Source of the DNA: Aurantiochytrium sp. KH105 | Lineage: Eukaryota; Sar; Bigyra; Thraustochytrida; Thraustochytriidae | Length of the DNA: 64,000 bases | Direction of reading: 5' to 3' | Assembly (NCBI GenBank): GCA_003116975.1 | Contig: BGKB01000189.1 | Location: forward strand, 113,703-177,702 | Shown: positions 10,190 through 26,476 of the stretch, one piece after another | How positions within the stretch are numbered: the first letter of the stretch is position 1 | Layout of the letters: every line of letters starts with the position of its first letter | Notes under the pieces: generated by a model | Told to the model about the DNA's origin: nothing | Database searches by the model: none | The model's input: the letters and a program-made list of their open reading frames with translations, nothing else | Program-made: the position numbers and the translations under genes

Positions 10190-11860
10190 TTAGGTAGCCT
10201 CTGACGGGGTGTTCCAGTCACTAGGGATGAGGTTATCCTGGATGATCTCGCGGTGGCAAGACCAGACGAGGCGAATGGCTTCAGGCGTACCGATACCCGC
10301 GCCGTTCGGGTTGCCGGCAGGACCGAACCAGTGGTTGGCCGGGGCGCCCGTAGTGCGTGCGCGGATACCATGGTAGGTGGTTCCGTTGACAGTGTTGGCG
10401 AGCATCTTGTGCTGGAAGGCAGGATCGTTGGAGACAACGGCAGCAGTAAGGTGGTGGGGAACACGTTCGCATGCCTCTAGGATACGGTCAACGTCCTTGT
10501 CAGAGTAGGTGGTGACAATCTGGAAGGGTCCAAAGAGCTCGGTGCTGGCAATCTCAAAGTTCTCCTCGGAGGAGAGCATGGAGTCAAGCGGAACAAAGAT
10601 GGCAGTGGGCTGCACGGCACCGTACTTTTCATAAATGGTGTGGTTCTCGAGCTCCTCGCCGCCAAAGAGCACCTTTGCGCCGGGAATGCTGAGGACACGC
10701 TCCTTGTGCTCCATGATGCGCTGCGTAGACCAGCTCATGACGGGTCCGATGGAGAGATCCTCGAGGTTGCGGCGCTCGGCGAGCTTGGCCATTTGTTCAA
10801 AGAGGCCGGCCTCGGCAGCGTTTTCGTGGCAAAAGAGCATGGACTGGGCAGAGCACTTTTGGCCGGAAATGGCGTAGGCATCCTGGTCGCACTGCCAGGC
10901 AACGTACTCGATGTCCTTTTTGTCCTTGACGTCGGGGCCGACAACCTTCCAGTCAAAACCGGCGTCCTCGACCTTGACCTTGCCAGTGGTGGCCTGGAGG
11001 AGGCGGGTCGCAACGCCAGAGCTACCGGTGAACTGCGTCATGCGCACGGGAGTGTCGGTGACAACTTCCTGAGTCTCGGGGCCGTCGGCGTGCAAGAGGT
11101 CGAGGGCCTCTGGGGGCATGCCGCAGTCGATAAGGAGGCGCACGTACTGCTCAAGGACCATGCTCGTCTGTGGAGAGCCCTTGATGACGGGCTTGTTACC
11201 CATGTAGAGGGCGCCCATGAGCTGGAGCACGGGGATCTCGAGAGGGAAGTTGAAGGGGGCAATGATGGCCACTGGGCCGTACGGCCAGCGGTAGCCGCGG
11301 GACTCCTGGCCATTGTGGTCACCAGAGACGGTGAATCCGCGGGCCATGAATCGGACACCGTCGCCGGAAAAGTTCTTGAGAAAGGTGCGCGAGACATGGA
11401 CCTCTGCGAGGGCCTGTGCGCGGTGCTTGGGCATGGTGCGCTGGATGCACTTGATGAAGAAGTCCTCAACCTCGGGGTCGTGGAGAGCGCGAGCGGCCTT
11501 GAAGGAGATCTCGCCCCACATGTTGTAGCGGTCGGGATTCTTGAGCGGGTTGTGGACGCCGCTCTTGGGGACCTTGCGGAGAGAATTCTTGAATTCGTCG
11601 AGCTCGCTGCCCTTGGTGGCGGGCATCTGGATGAAGTCCTCGCCGTTCATGGGGTCTGGGACGTTCATGTACTCGTTGGTTCCCTTCCAGGAACCGTCAA
11701 CCAGATTCTCGAGCTTGCACGGCTTGCTGCCGCTAAGGCTGTCCGGGTCGAGCGTCGCCCAGCTCGGCACACCCGACATGGCGCGCGCCGTCATGCTGCC
11801 TACACCTCGGCGAAGCTCGCGGCCCGCCACGGCGGTCTTGCTTGCGGCGGAGTGCATCAT
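10190..11860 (-). CDS. ALDH12A1: delta-1-pyrroline-5-carboxylate dehydrogenase, ALDH12 type, mitochondrial
   Basis: 556 residues. Oxidises P5C/glutamate semialdehyde to glutamate with NAD+, the second step of proline catabolism in the mitochondrial matrix. The first 30 residues are basic and Ser/Ala-rich, fitting a presequence. ALDH features are visible: the PFNFPLEIP motif at 202-210, FTGSSGVA near 277-284, the catalytic cysteine C336 in SGQKCSAQS, and FGPFQIVTTY downstream. The blocks GYRWPYGP, LEDAGFDWKV-like (VEDAGFDWKVVGPD), AWQCDQDAYA and HWFGPAGNPNGAGIGTPEAI match the plant-type ALDH12 subfamily rather than animal ALDH4A1. The gene is convergent with the LRR gene ending at 10016. Its 5' leader has CAG-rich repeats (11883-11918). 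No break or missing key residue. Confidence 0.96.
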   Translation of the reverse strand: MMHSAASKTAVAGRELRRGVGSMTARAMSGVPSWATLDPDSLSGSKPCKLENLVDGSWKGTNEYMNVPDPMNGEDFIQMPATKGSELDEFKNSLRKVPKSGVHNPLKNPDRYNMWGEISFKAARALHDPEVEDFFIKCIQRTMPKHRAQALAEVHVSRTFLKNFSGDGVRFMARGFTVSGDHNGQESRGYRWPYGPVAIIAPFNFPLEIPVLQLMGALYMGNKPVIKGSPQTSMVLEQYVRLLIDCGMPPEALDLLHADGPETQEVVTDTPVRMTQFTGSSGVATRLLQATTGKVKVEDAGFDWKVVGPDVKDKKDIEYVAWQCDQDAYAISGQKCSAQSMLFCHENAAEAGLFEQMAKLAERRNLEDLSIGPVMSWSTQRIMEHKERVLSIPGAKVLFGGEELENHTIYEKYGAVQPTAIFVPLDSMLSSEENFEIASTELFGPFQIVTTYSDKDVDRILEACERVPHHLTAAVVSNDPAFQHKMLANTVNGTTYHGIRARTTGAPANHWFGPAGNPNGAGIGTPEAIRLVWSCHREIIQDNLIPSDWNTPSEAT

Positions 11861-11882
11861 CTTGCTTCGTTATCTCTCTCTC

Positions 11883-11918
11883 GCTGCTGCTTCTGCTGCG
11901 TCTGCTGCTGCTGCTGCG
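11883..11918 (-). repeat. CAG-rich tract in the P5CDH 5' leader
   Basis: On the coding (minus) strand these are CAG runs with single interruptions, ending about 22 nt before the P5CDH start codon at 11860. Confidence 0.85.
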
Positions 11919-12755
11919 TTCAGAGTCTGTATCCTCCGCCTCAGAGCCTCTGCCGGCGGCACGGCTGCCGACTGCTCGCTGTGCTGCTCACCTCGCTTGC
12001 GCCTCGCTCTGGGGGAGGGCTAGGGCGGTGGCGTGCGTGCGTTTCCTCTCGATCGATCTCGAGTCGATCGATACGGGTTTGCTGCCCTGCCGGGCGGTCT
12101 GCCGGCCGGGGCCCCGCGCGGGACTCGCTCTGCTCTGCTTCTCCTTCTTCTGCTCCTAGGAGTGTATAGTAGTTGGGCCTGCTTCCTGCTTCCTCGCTCG
12201 CGGCTTCCTGCCAGCTGTGCTGCTTGCTGTTCGACTGTTTTCCGATCGCCGACGGCGCCGCACAGGATGACTGACCCGAGCAGCCCGGGCGCGCCGCCCT
12301 CCGAGTCCTCCGCGGCGCTGCGCGGGCAGCTGCGACAGCGACACGACTTGCAGGGTCGCGGGCCTCGTCCAGGTTTTGGTGGCGACGGTCATGATGTATG
12401 TATACGTACATTCATACCGCTAGCGGGTGCCGGGGCGCGGCGTGCTGCGAGCGTGCGTTATTTGCTGCGAAAGCAAGCCGCCGGTGCGGCCAGCAGCAGC
12501 TGCAGGTCGCCGAGCGCAGCCCCGACCCGGCTGAAGCGGCATCGAGAGCCTCGGCAGCGCGGGCTCGGAGGCTCGCTGCGCACCGCACGGCATCGCGGTC
12601 GATGACGAGGAGGAGGGTTTCTTCATTTCTTTCTTTCGACGGAGAGACTCGCAGCGCAGCGCAGGCGCGGCAGGCACGGCGGCAGGGCTGGCTGGCCTGG
12701 ACGGCGCGCGCGTTTTTACCGTGGTCTCGAAGCCCAATGTAGACAGAGATTCCAT

Positions 12756-12795
12756 CTTTCTTTCTTTCCTTCTTTCCTTCTTTCTTGCTTTCTTC
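12756..12795 (+). repeat. TTTC/CTTC pyrimidine repeat
   Basis: About 40 bases of TTTC and CTTC units. No coding signal. Confidence 0.85.
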
Positions 12796-13126
12796 TCGCG
12801 CCGGAGGGGACGTTGGGCGCGCCAACGCCGCCGAGGTGGAGCTGATCGTTGAGCGGGAAGAGGATGGATTCATTCCTGCACGTGAGACGCGACGCGAGGC
12901 GAGGCGAGGCGACGCGAGACGCAGGCGGCAGGGCGCGAGTCGGTTTCCACGGAGTAGTCCAGGCAGCGTCGAGCGAGGGCGCAACGCGAGCGTGCCGGGA
13001 GCGGCAGCAGCAGCTGCAGCAAGCAGCAGGGCGAGTGAGGACTCGGAAGGCAGGGAGAAGAGGAGGAAGGCGCCGCGTTCGAAGCCGCGTTCGCTCCGGA
13101 GATGACGGCGATCGAATGAATTCCCG

Positions 13127-13175
13127 TCGCATCGCATCGCATCGCATCGCATCGCATCGCATCGCATCGCATCGC
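13127..13175 (+). repeat. (ATCGC)n pentanucleotide array
   Basis: Roughly ten perfect copies of a 5-bp unit (ATCGC/GCATC phase). A shorter array of the same unit is seen near 34215-34240, so it is a recurrent local microsatellite type. Confidence 0.92.
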
Positions 13176-13890
13176 TGTCGGCGGAGGCGGGCGTCTCCAG
13201 ATCAGTGCGACACGGCAGCTGGCAATCCAGGCCGGAGGTTAGAGTTGGTTCCGAGCACCGCAGCTGCCGCTCGCCGCGAGGCACGCACGCACGCTTGTCA
13301 GCCCACCAGCGTCTGCGTGTCGCGCACAGAGAGAGAGATAAAAGGAGGCTTGATGATCATGAGAGAGAAGGATCACTTCGAACCACGAACTTGGTCCAAG
13401 ATGGCCTCAGATATGAACCAAGCGAGCGCCGACGATTCATTCATTCGTCCGGAGCACCTGCAGCTGCAGCTGCTGCTGCTGCAAGCACGGACGCCTGCGC
13501 AGCTGCAGCGGCCAGCTGCGGCGCGGCACGCCAGCCTTCGGGCTTGCGCGGCGCGACGCGGCGGGAGCCGTGAACCCACGGCAGGCAGGCAGGCAGAGGC
13601 AGGCTCAACAGTGATAGCCTAGGGAGGGCACCACCAGCGCACAGCCAGACTGTACGTACGCGTGCGGCGCGGCGCGGCCGTGGCTGCAGCCAGCTTGCTG
13701 CTGCTCATCTCACGGCTCTGCACAGCGCGTGCGCGCGCGCGGGGCGGCGGCGGTGCGTGTCGCAGCTGCAGCTGCGCGACGCGGCCGCGCCGAGCATCGC
13801 GGCAGGCTGCGGCGTTGTCTCGCTTCGAATTTGCGTGCAGTATGTTGCGTGCCGGTTTTGAATTCAAATCTTGCGCGTGGGAACCAGAAC

Positions 13891-13970
13891 GAGAAGGGGA
13901 AGAAGAGCTTATCGAAGAAGAAGAACTTGAAGAACTTGAAGAAGAAGAAGAAGAAGGAAAGCAGGAAGGC
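13891..13970 (+). repeat. GAA/GAACTT purine repeat
   Basis: GAA-rich tract encoding poly-Glu or poly-Lys on the plus strand and poly-Phe on the minus strand. It creates misleading open frames. Confidence 0.85.
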
Positions 13971-15376
13971 TGCTTCGACTGCTTCGACTGCGGCAGTGGC
14001 CATGGTGGCTTGTTCAAGTCCGAGTCGACAGGCCAGCCCGAAGAGTCCTCGTTCTTCATCCTTCGCTCCTCTCGCATGCCTTTGGCCGCTAGAAAACAGA
14101 AATAAACATCTAAAAAATACTTTATAGGCCTACTACCTGGAGTTCGATCGTCTCGCCGCCCACGAACTCTTGTGAACGAACGAACACACACGCGCAGCCA
14201 GGCTCCGACGGCCTTCGAGGCAGGGCCGCAGCGGCAGCCTGCTGCTGCCGGCGGCAAAGGCCGCCCTGCCCCCGCGCCCCCCGGCAGCTCGCTGGCACGG
14301 CTGGTCCCCGGCAGCGGCGCGGCGTCCGGCGGGGCGGGTTTCTCGCGCTCCGCTCCGGAGCCTTTTTTTTTTTCGCTTTCGTGCCGCGGGTTCCCCTGCG
14401 CGTAAGCACGGTCAAGCCGCGGGGTCTTGTTCGATTGCGGTAGCTTCAAGAACATGGGGGACGTGGTACAAGACGCGGCGCGCGCGCGAGCGGACTCCGT
14501 GGGACGGTCTCGGCTCACGAGTGACCACGGCAGCGACGGCGACCTGGCTGGCGACAGCGACTGCGACAGCGAGTGGCACGGAGCAGTGCAGTAGCAGCTG
14601 CAGCACGAAGTGAGGGGGAGGGAGAAGATCGTGGTTGCAGACAGCTGCTGCTGCTGCTGCAGGCGCCGTGAGTGCCGAGGATGGTGTCTCGGATGCCGTG
14701 GATAGTATCTCGGATGCTGTGGCTGTGGATGCCGTGGATGCCGACGAGGCGACGCCGCTGACGGCGAGGAGGAAGGACGCGTCGCGTCGAGGAGATCGCT
14801 CACTTTCTGCAGCCACACCACTATGCAATGCAAGCAGTGCAGTGCAGCTCTGTGGTTGTGGACAGCGTCGTTGAAGTCGCAGCTGTGCTGCAGTTGCGTT
14901 CGTTAGGTTCGTCGACTGACTTTGCTTCAATTGGTATGAAAAAGATGGCTGAGAATTGCGTGAACTTGCGAACAATCGTTGTTGCCAAGTCAAGGCCGCG
15001 TGCTGTGCCACGCATCGCTGATGCTGATGCTCTTGCGCAGGCGCAAAAATTTCACCGCGCGACAGAAGGGCCATGCGTAAGGCACACGGAGTAAAGACAA
15101 CGTCTAAGATCGCAGTGCTTTTGTCCGCATGGCTGGCTCTCGACCCTGAGCCGCCCTTGCTTCCATCCTTCGTTCACTGCACGTCGCAGTCGACACAGCA
15201 ACCCAGAGCTACAGACTGTGCCGGGAATAGCGCCGGGTTCTTCATCGCGTAAAGAGTCCCTGCAGCTGCAGCGTATATGTTGACTGGTGGCACCCGGCCG
15301 CTGCAGCTGCGGCCAAAAACTGGATCCGTCAAGCTTGGCGGTTCGGGCAGCGGTGCGGCCGCGCGGATGGCAGCGT

Positions 15377-15518
15377 GGCTGTGGCTAGCTGTAGCTGTAG
15401 CTGTAGCTTGCAAACTCCTGGGTTGTGCTGTGCTGTGTTGTGCTGCGCTGTGCTGTGCTGGGCCGTGCTGAGCCGAGCTGAGCTGAGCTGTGCTGCGCTG
15501 TGCTGCGTTGTGCTGCGC
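15377..15518 (+). repeat. AGCTGT and TGCTG/AGCTG satellite-like repeats
   Basis: An AGCTGT hexamer run (about 15387-15408) followed by about 95 bases of TGCTG, TGTGC and AGCTG pentamers with point variants. Confidence 0.88.
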
Positions 15519-15639
15519 CCTCCCGGGTGTGCGCAGTGCACGGCTAAAAGTCTCAATCTCCCCCTTTCTCACGCCCCCTCTCCAAGCCTCACCAAACAAT
15601 CATGCAAACAATGTTCAACTTTGTCAACCAGCTTTTAGT

Positions 15640-16872
15640 CTAAGCGCGGACGAGGACAGAAGAAGTGGATGTCGGCGCGGCGCCGCCATCGCGGGAGGCC
15701 TCAGACGGAAGCTGCTCGTTCTGTCCGCTGTCCATATCCTGCTTTGCGCATTGAAAATCAAAATCGTCGAGGTCTGCGACGTCATCGGTGGCCTCCTCGT
15801 ACGCCGGATAGTGATACTTGTGAATGTAAAACTCGACGAGCACGATGACCGGGAGCAAGGAGGTCACCACGGCAAAAGAATAGGCCACTTGAAATGGAAT
15901 TTCGAGTCCCTTGTAGAAAAACTCGAGCTGCCAGCGGAGAGAGGTCGAGCCCCACGTCACACCCCAATAGTTGCGCACCATCCAGGCCTTGTGGCGAACA
16001 ATGTTGCGGCGAACCGCAAAGTATACCGCCACAATGATGCTGACGAACCAAAACACGCTGACTACGACAAAAGTGGCATTCACCGCGAGACCACCTTCCG
16101 ACGTGAGACCAAGCCAGAAGGACCCGGTCGCAGAAGCCAAGATTGACACGGCGTAGACACGACCAATGGCGCGATGCGCTGCGCGATACGAGCGGCGAAA
16201 TGGTGTATAAAACAGAAAGATACCCAGGAAGAGCGCAAGCGAAGCGCCAACGACGTGCATCCAAAAGATGAAGCGATAGCGCGGAAACTGAGCTCCAGGG
16301 AAAACGCGACCTTCCTCGTAGCAGCGAGCTTGGATGGAGAACTGGTACCGCTGCGCGCATGCTGCGCTCGCCTCGAGGTCCGCTCCGTCGTCGCTGCGAG
16401 CCAACAGACCGCCCTCGATTCCTTTGACAAGATATGTGATGAGCTGGTACAAGGGGATGAGGTCCACTCCGATTGTGACGCCAAAAAGAAAGTACTTTGT
16501 ACTGCTGCCAAAATTGCCAACCAATCCTGGAAATCGGTGATTCAAATAGAGGATGCAGGCAACGAGAATAGAAACACCCAGCACGCCCTGGAATCCAGCC
16601 ACAGGAACGGCAAAGGTGATAATACCGACCACGAAACCAAAGGCGAGCATGGTTCGCCGAAAGATGAGAGGTGACACAGTCTTGCCGCTGCGGAAGGAAA
16701 CCTTCTGCAGCTGCACGTCTTGGGAAAACGCCGCCCGTTTGCCTTCGAAGTCTGTCTTCGCAGGATGCTCTGCGGGCCCGGAAGAACATTCATCGGACTT
16801 CGCCTGGCTCGACGCCGCCGATTCTTGATCGAGCCCGCGCTTGCTCGTAAAAAATCGCGAGCTCTTCATCAT
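15640..16872 (-). CDS. DUF2306-family multi-pass membrane protein
   Basis: 410 residues from the ATG at 16872 (MMKSSRFFTSKRG). An open extension to 17214 is basic and uninformative. After a hydrophilic N-terminus come about eight hydrophobic segments, starting with FGFVVGIITFAVPVAGF. The central and C-terminal part carries the DUF2306 pattern: a His in the first helix of the domain (FWMHVVGASLALFLG), an H-R-x-I-G-R-V-Y block (AHRAIGRVYAVS), then RHKAWMVRNYWG before a final helix. The family occurs in bacteria and some eukaryotes; its conserved His and Arg residues have suggested cofactor binding, but the function is unknown. The C-terminal 50 residues are acidic and probably cytosolic. No clear targeting peptide. 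Confidence 0.85.
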   Translation of the reverse strand: MMKSSRFFTSKRGLDQESAASSQAKSDECSSGPAEHPAKTDFEGKRAAFSQDVQLQKVSFRSGKTVSPLIFRRTMLAFGFVVGIITFAVPVAGFQGVLGVSILVACILYLNHRFPGLVGNFGSSTKYFLFGVTIGVDLIPLYQLITYLVKGIEGGLLARSDDGADLEASAACAQRYQFSIQARCYEEGRVFPGAQFPRYRFIFWMHVVGASLALFLGIFLFYTPFRRSYRAAHRAIGRVYAVSILASATGSFWLGLTSEGGLAVNATFVVVSVFWFVSIIVAVYFAVRRNIVRHKAWMVRNYWGVTWGSTSLRWQLEFFYKGLEIPFQVAYSFAVVTSLLPVIVLVEFYIHKYHYPAYEEATDDVADLDDFDFQCAKQDMDSGQNEQLPSEASRDGGAAPTSTSSVLVRA

Positions 16873-22181
<5,309 letters not shown>

Positions 22182-22182
22182 C

Positions 22183-22208
22183 CTGCTGCTGCTGCTGCTG
22201 CTGCTGCT
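22183..22208 (-). repeat. CAG repeat abutting the NDUFS7 start codon
   Basis: About eight CAG units on the coding strand, ending one or two bases before the ATG. Confidence 0.9.
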
Positions 22209-23863
22209 TTTTCCCGACTCTGTCTGCGCTGCGCTCCTCCCCGTCGCGGCTCTGCGGCGCTGCTCGTGCGGCTGCTACGCGCGCGCTTGCACTCTACAAC
22301 TCTGCGGCTTCGCGCCGCCGCCTGCAGTCTGCGCGTGACCGCCTTAAAGTTGAGTTTACCCGTTTCTCCGAAGTCTCTGTCCATGAACTATGAGGCACTA
22401 GTTAAGGTGGAGAGTAAACTCGGGAAAACCTCCGACGCCGCCTCGGAACGTGGACCTCTTCAAGCCCAGCTGCGGCGGCGTTGGCGTTGGCGCGGATGCC
22501 GCGAGTCTCGCAATCGCTGTCACTAAAGGTTGCTGCTGTTGCGGTAGCGGCATGATATTGACATGATTGCAACGAGGAAGTTGACGATCTTTGCCTGGCA
22601 TGGCTCCGAAGGGGGATAAACAAGATTTGTAAAAAAGACTAGAGACACGAAATTGGTGCGGTGCGGGAAAACGAGCATCGTCTGTCCACCAAAGACGTGG
22701 AGCCTCAGCGCTGTTTCTTGACTTGTAGGATGACGAAAAACTTATGAAGTAGGCCTATACGTATACCCAAGTCTGAAAAAGGGAAAAACAAAATTTGATA
22801 AAAAGTTCCCTGCGAGGATGAAGCGCAAATTCTCTCCGAGGTGTATGCTTTTTGATGTCGGGTTCGCGATGGGACCGTGTTTCGAATCTCCGTCCAAGTT
22901 TATGAGATCCTACCATTGTAGTATAAGTACCTAGTAAAGTTTCTAGCAATAGGGGGCGCTATACCTCGGAGGCTTCCTGGAGAGAACAGTTTGCTTCGAA
23001 ACCTCCCACTTCTACCTTGTATTGGGCATCTGCCTGCTGCTACATCTCATGCTCGTCAAGAGGAGAACCATGCGCTTCAAAAATAACTGACCGTATCCAT
23101 GGTTGAGGGCTTTTCCTTCGCTTTTGCTTTCCGCGAGCCTCTTGACTCCCCACCCCACCCCACTCGCTGTCGCTGCTTTTCCGAGACGATAAATTGTAAC
23201 GCCAAAGTCGAAACGTCGAAAGAGAAGAAGAAGAAGAAGAAGACCAGCAAGAGCGACAGCAAGCCGCGCGAGAGCAACAAGGCCTCCGGCCCAGCCGCTG
23301 TCGGGGAAAAGAAAAACCTCAGCCTGGAGGCAGCCAGCCAGCAGCGGAGGCCCCTCGTCGAAGAACCTGGTCCGAAGAACAAGAACCTGGAGAAGCAGGA
23401 GCGCGCCCATTCCGCGGCATCGCGACGCGTCCCCAGCCTCGAGCGCACGCGGCCCGGGGCGACGAGCCGCGCGCCGGCAGTCCGTCCGCGCGTCCTCCGC
23501 CCGCTCTCTGCTCTGCGCGGCGCCGAAGGCCGGGAGCCGCGCTCCGCCGCGCTCCGCCGGGCCCGCGGCCGCGACGGTCCCAGCCGGGTCGAGCAGGGAG
23601 CAGAAGAGAGAGAAGGCGGCGAAAGGGGAACGACGATAAGGGCGATAAGCAGAGAGAGGAGAAGGAAGAGCCCAGGCAGAGCAGGGCAAGGCGCACAACA
23701 GCGCCGGGACGGGCGCGGCGGAGAGCGCGAAGCCGCAGCGCAGAAACGGCGCGGCCGGCGCGAAGGGCAGGCGCGGGGCGGGGAGGCGCGGGGCGGAGCG
23801 AGAAGCGGAGGAAAGCGGAGCGGAGGAAAGCGGAGCGGAGGAGAGCGGAGCGGGCGGGCGAAC
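22209..23863. other. intergenic and probable 5' region between NDUFS7 and the amine oxidase
   Basis: No recognisable gene. From 23099 the amine oxidase frame is already open, but 23099-23863 encodes Lys/Arg/Gly-rich sequence with repeated GCGGAGGAAAGCGGA purine units (about 23815-23855), which looks more like untranslated leader than protein. Confidence 0.5.
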
Positions 23864-26116
23864 ATGAGGCTCCGCAGGCGCCAGCGCGAGGCGTCGAAAC
23901 GCGCGACGCGGGCGCTCGCGAGCGGGGCGCCCGACGCGCTGCGGCGCGCGCAAGATGCGCAGGATAAACGGCGCAGGCAGGAGATGAGGTCTGCGGAGAA
24001 TCGCAGCAAAAAGCGACGGCTGCGACAAGCGCACGCGAAGGCCCGCCACTTGGGAACGGTCGTGGTGGTGGGCGCAGGCCTCGCAGGCCTCGCTGCTGCA
24101 CAGGAGCTCCGTCATCGCGGGCTCGAGGTCATCGTTCTTGAGGCGCGCGACCGCGTGGGCGGTCGTGTGCACGTGACCCCACTCGCAAACGGCGTCGCAC
24201 GCGCGGACCTTGGGGCCAGTTTCATTCATGGCATCGACGACAACCCCGTCGCTCAGCTCGCGCAGCGATACCACAAGGAGCTCTACAAACAAGAGGATAG
24301 CGTTCTTTTCGACGCCAACGGTCGCGAGATGGGACGTCCCGATGACCGAATGGCCGAAGACATCTTCAACGAGGCCCTCGAAGCCGCCGCGATGCAGCGA
24401 CGCAATCCCGCGCGGCATCCAAACGCGCGCAGGCTCGCAGATCGCCGTCGTGCAGGCAGCAAAAAACAGCGAGCCGGAGAACGCGAGCAGGGCGTCGAGC
24501 CTACGCGTCGTTCGCGTCGTCTTGGCGGTGCAAAGGCTCTCTCGCTCGTGCTCATCAAACACGAAATGGACCAAGAGCGCGACAGGGAACGCGACCACCG
24601 CGCCAATGAGACCGATGCAGACGCAGACGCCGACGCCTCGTCTGACGCGAGTTCGCATGCAAGTCCGGACGCGAATGTCCCCGCAAACGTCACTTCCAGC
24701 ACCACCGCCGATGCTGCCGCTGCTACAGAGGCTGTTGCTGCCACCGCCGCCGGCAGCAGCTCTCTCCTGGGGGGTGCCGCGCCTAACGCCCCTCGAAGCA
24801 TCTCCCTCCAAGCCGCACTTGATCGTGCGCTCGAGGTGGTTGTCCCAGAGCTCACCCCGCCGCAACGGCGAGCGCTCGAATGGAACATGTCGTACCTTGA
24901 GTACTCGCTCAGCAGCAACCTCGACACCGTGAGTAACGAGGACTGGGATGCAGACGACGAGTTTAGCTTTTCAGGCGCACATTGTATGGTGCAGGGCGGC
25001 ATTGGGTCCATTGCTGAGAACCTCCAGTACGGCATTGACATTCGCAAGGCCGCCCCTGTCGCAACAATTGCCTACGGCCAAACGACGGACGCAGCCAAGG
25101 GCCCCGCGTGCGCGGTGACGACTGAAGCTGGCGAGGTCTTCCATGCCGATGCATGCCTCGTCACCGTCCCGCTCGGTGTGCTCAAGGCCAACAAGATTAC
25201 CTTCGAACCCGCGCTGCCTGAGGAAAAATGTGCAGCCATTTCGCGATTGAGCTTTGGTGTTCTCAACAAAGTCGTCATGGTCTTTGATTCCGTCTTTTGG
25301 TCAGAACGCTCCCTCATTGCCTATGCGAGCAAAAAGCGTGGTCACTATCCCATGTTTTGGGACGCCTCGCAGGCTTGTGGCGCGCCCGTCCTCATTGCCC
25401 TCGTTTCGGGCCGCACGGCCGAGGCACTCGAGCGCAAAGCCGACCAGACTGTCCTTGACGAGGTCCTGGAGGTTCTTGGTCTTCTTTATGGAACGGAAGC
25501 AGTTGTAACGCCAAAGGACTTTCTTGTCACACGATGGCGCGCCGATCCATATGCGCGCGGCTCGTACAGCTACGTTGGACTCGACGCTTCCGAGGAGGAC
25601 TACGATTTGCTGGCGGCCCCAGTCACTGCAAGTCCGGTGACAGAAGCGCACGCCGACTTCCGTCTCTTTTTCGCTGGAGAGGCAACAAACAAATACTATC
25701 CTGCTACAGTGCACGGTGCTTTTATGAGTGGTATCCGCGAGGCGCGACATATTGCCTCGCTTCTGGCACGAAACGAAGAACTCTCTTCCAGCGCCACGCC
25801 CGATGAAGTCGTCGAGGACCACGCCGCGGCTGGCCAGTCTGTACGCGATAACGTTCTTCGCAGACTCGGCGCCGTGGCCTCTGCGTCGGGCCGACTCGCC
25901 GTGCCACGTCCGCGCAAAAAGCCACTTGAAAAGCTTTCCGTGGCGTATCTCCGTCGCTACATCATTCACAACTTTAGCTTCACCCCTCCAGCGCTACCAG
26001 CAAAGGAGGCCGCAACGAAATCAGGACAGCTGGCGACAGTGTCGACGACAAAAGCAACAATGACGCCAACTTCGGAACCAGAGGTGGAGAAGGCGTCTGC
26101 TGCTGCACGCGCGTGA
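23864..26116 (+). CDS. flavin-containing amine oxidase (polyamine oxidase/LSD1-like)
   Basis: 750 residues from the ATG at 23864. The frame is open back to 23099 (1005 residues), but the extension is low-complexity and basic. FAD-dependent oxidation of an amine is expected; substrate unknown. The N-terminal dinucleotide-binding fold is clear: [17 protein letters not shown] with GxGxxG at 70-75, then [12 protein letters not shown], and [12 protein letters not shown]. The C-terminal half has [26 protein letters not shown] and the second FAD motif [18 protein letters not shown] near 602-619. Between the halves lies a long low-complexity insertion (about residues 185-310: basic, then Asp/Ala-rich), roughly where LSD1 has its tower, although no coiled-coil hairpin is evident. 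There is no SWIRM domain and no secretion signal; the basic N-terminus could favour the nucleus. Polyamine oxidase and histone demethylase roles cannot be separated by eye. Confidence 0.9.
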   Translation: MRLRRRQREASKRATRALASGAPDALRRAQDAQDKRRRQEMRSAENRSKKRRLRQAHAKARHLGTVVVVGAGLAGLAAAQELRHRGLEVIVLEARDRVGGRVHVTPLANGVARADLGASFIHGIDDNPVAQLAQRYHKELYKQEDSVLFDANGREMGRPDDRMAEDIFNEALEAAAMQRRNPARHPNARRLADRRRAGSKKQRAGEREQGVEPTRRSRRLGGAKALSLVLIKHEMDQERDRERDHRANETDADADADASSDASSHASPDANVPANVTSSTTADAAAATEAVAATAAGSSSLLGGAAPNAPRSISLQAALDRALEVVVPELTPPQRRALEWNMSYLEYSLSSNLDTVSNEDWDADDEFSFSGAHCMVQGGIGSIAENLQYGIDIRKAAPVATIAYGQTTDAAKGPACAVTTEAGEVFHADACLVTVPLGVLKANKITFEPALPEEKCAAISRLSFGVLNKVVMVFDSVFWSERSLIAYASKKRGHYPMFWDASQACGAPVLIALVSGRTAEALERKADQTVLDEVLEVLGLLYGTEAVVTPKDFLVTRWRADPYARGSYSYVGLDASEEDYDLLAAPVTASPVTEAHADFRLFFAGEATNKYYPATVHGAFMSGIREARHIASLLARNEELSSSATPDEVVEDHAAAGQSVRDNVLRRLGAVASASGRLAVPRPRKKPLEKLSVAYLRRYIIHNFSFTPPALPAKEAATKSGQLATVSTTKATMTPTSEPEVEKASAAARA

Positions 26117-26476
26117 GTCACGTCAAGTTGACACAAGACGCAAGCAGCCGACCTTGCGCGATTCGTCAACCAACTAACCTACCTACCTATCAATCAACCA
26201 ATCAACCAATCAACCACCCGCGCAACAAGAGCGTCCTCATAGTCAGTGAGTGAGACATTGGCAAGGCCCACGACGAAAACCCAAGGACCGAAACTTGGGA
26301 AGGTAAAGGTCCCTCTCGCTACATTCTTAAAAACGCAACGGAAAACAAGACGTGCATATGTTCGTATGGACCATCAGGATTGCTTCGAACTGAAAGAAAT
26401 TGATTTTGCTTCCACCTTCCATGGCTTGTTTAACTGTTCTTCGATCGTTTGCAAGTATCTACAAGTTGCGACAATC
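26117..26476. other. convergent 3' flanks of amine oxidase and FRG gene
   Basis: 360 bp between two stop codons of convergent genes. It holds a CAATCAAC repeat (26173-26217) and no gene. Confidence 0.7.
26173..26217 (+). repeat. CTAC / CAATCAAC short tandem repeats
   Basis: Three CTAC-type units followed by about four CAATCAAC-type units just 3' of the amine oxidase stop codon. Confidence 0.85.

Larger units (their letters stand above)
11861..15639. other. 3.8 kb repeat-rich region without a convincing gene
   Basis: Holds the upstream region of P5CDH, pyrimidine repeats (12756-12795), an ATCGC array (13127-13175), a GAA-rich tract (13891-13970) and TGCTG/AGCTG arrays (15377-15518). Open frames on both strands are dominated by Arg, Ser, Ala or repeat-encoded residues and overlap one another. 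One stretch near 14900-15000 reads like a single LRR on the plus strand; it is reported as a finding rather than a gene. Confidence 0.55.

Noticed and set aside
10640..12169. 509-codon plus-strand frame opposite P5CDH
   Set aside because: It is the antisense of a clear ALDH12 gene; its Leu/Val/Gly-rich composition is the mirror of GC-biased codons, with no domain.
13619..14833. 404-codon minus-strand frame
   Set aside because: Built from Pro/Arg/His and poly-Ser stretches encoded by microsatellites; no domain, and competing frames exist on both strands.
22870..22900. TTCGAATC stretch resembling a tRNA T-loop
   Set aside because: No matching acceptor, D or anticodon stems could be formed around it on either strand.
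23012..24865. 617-codon minus-strand frame opposite the amine oxidase
   Set aside because: Antisense of a gene with clear FAD motifs; Arg/Ala/Pro/Ser-rich with no recognisable domain.
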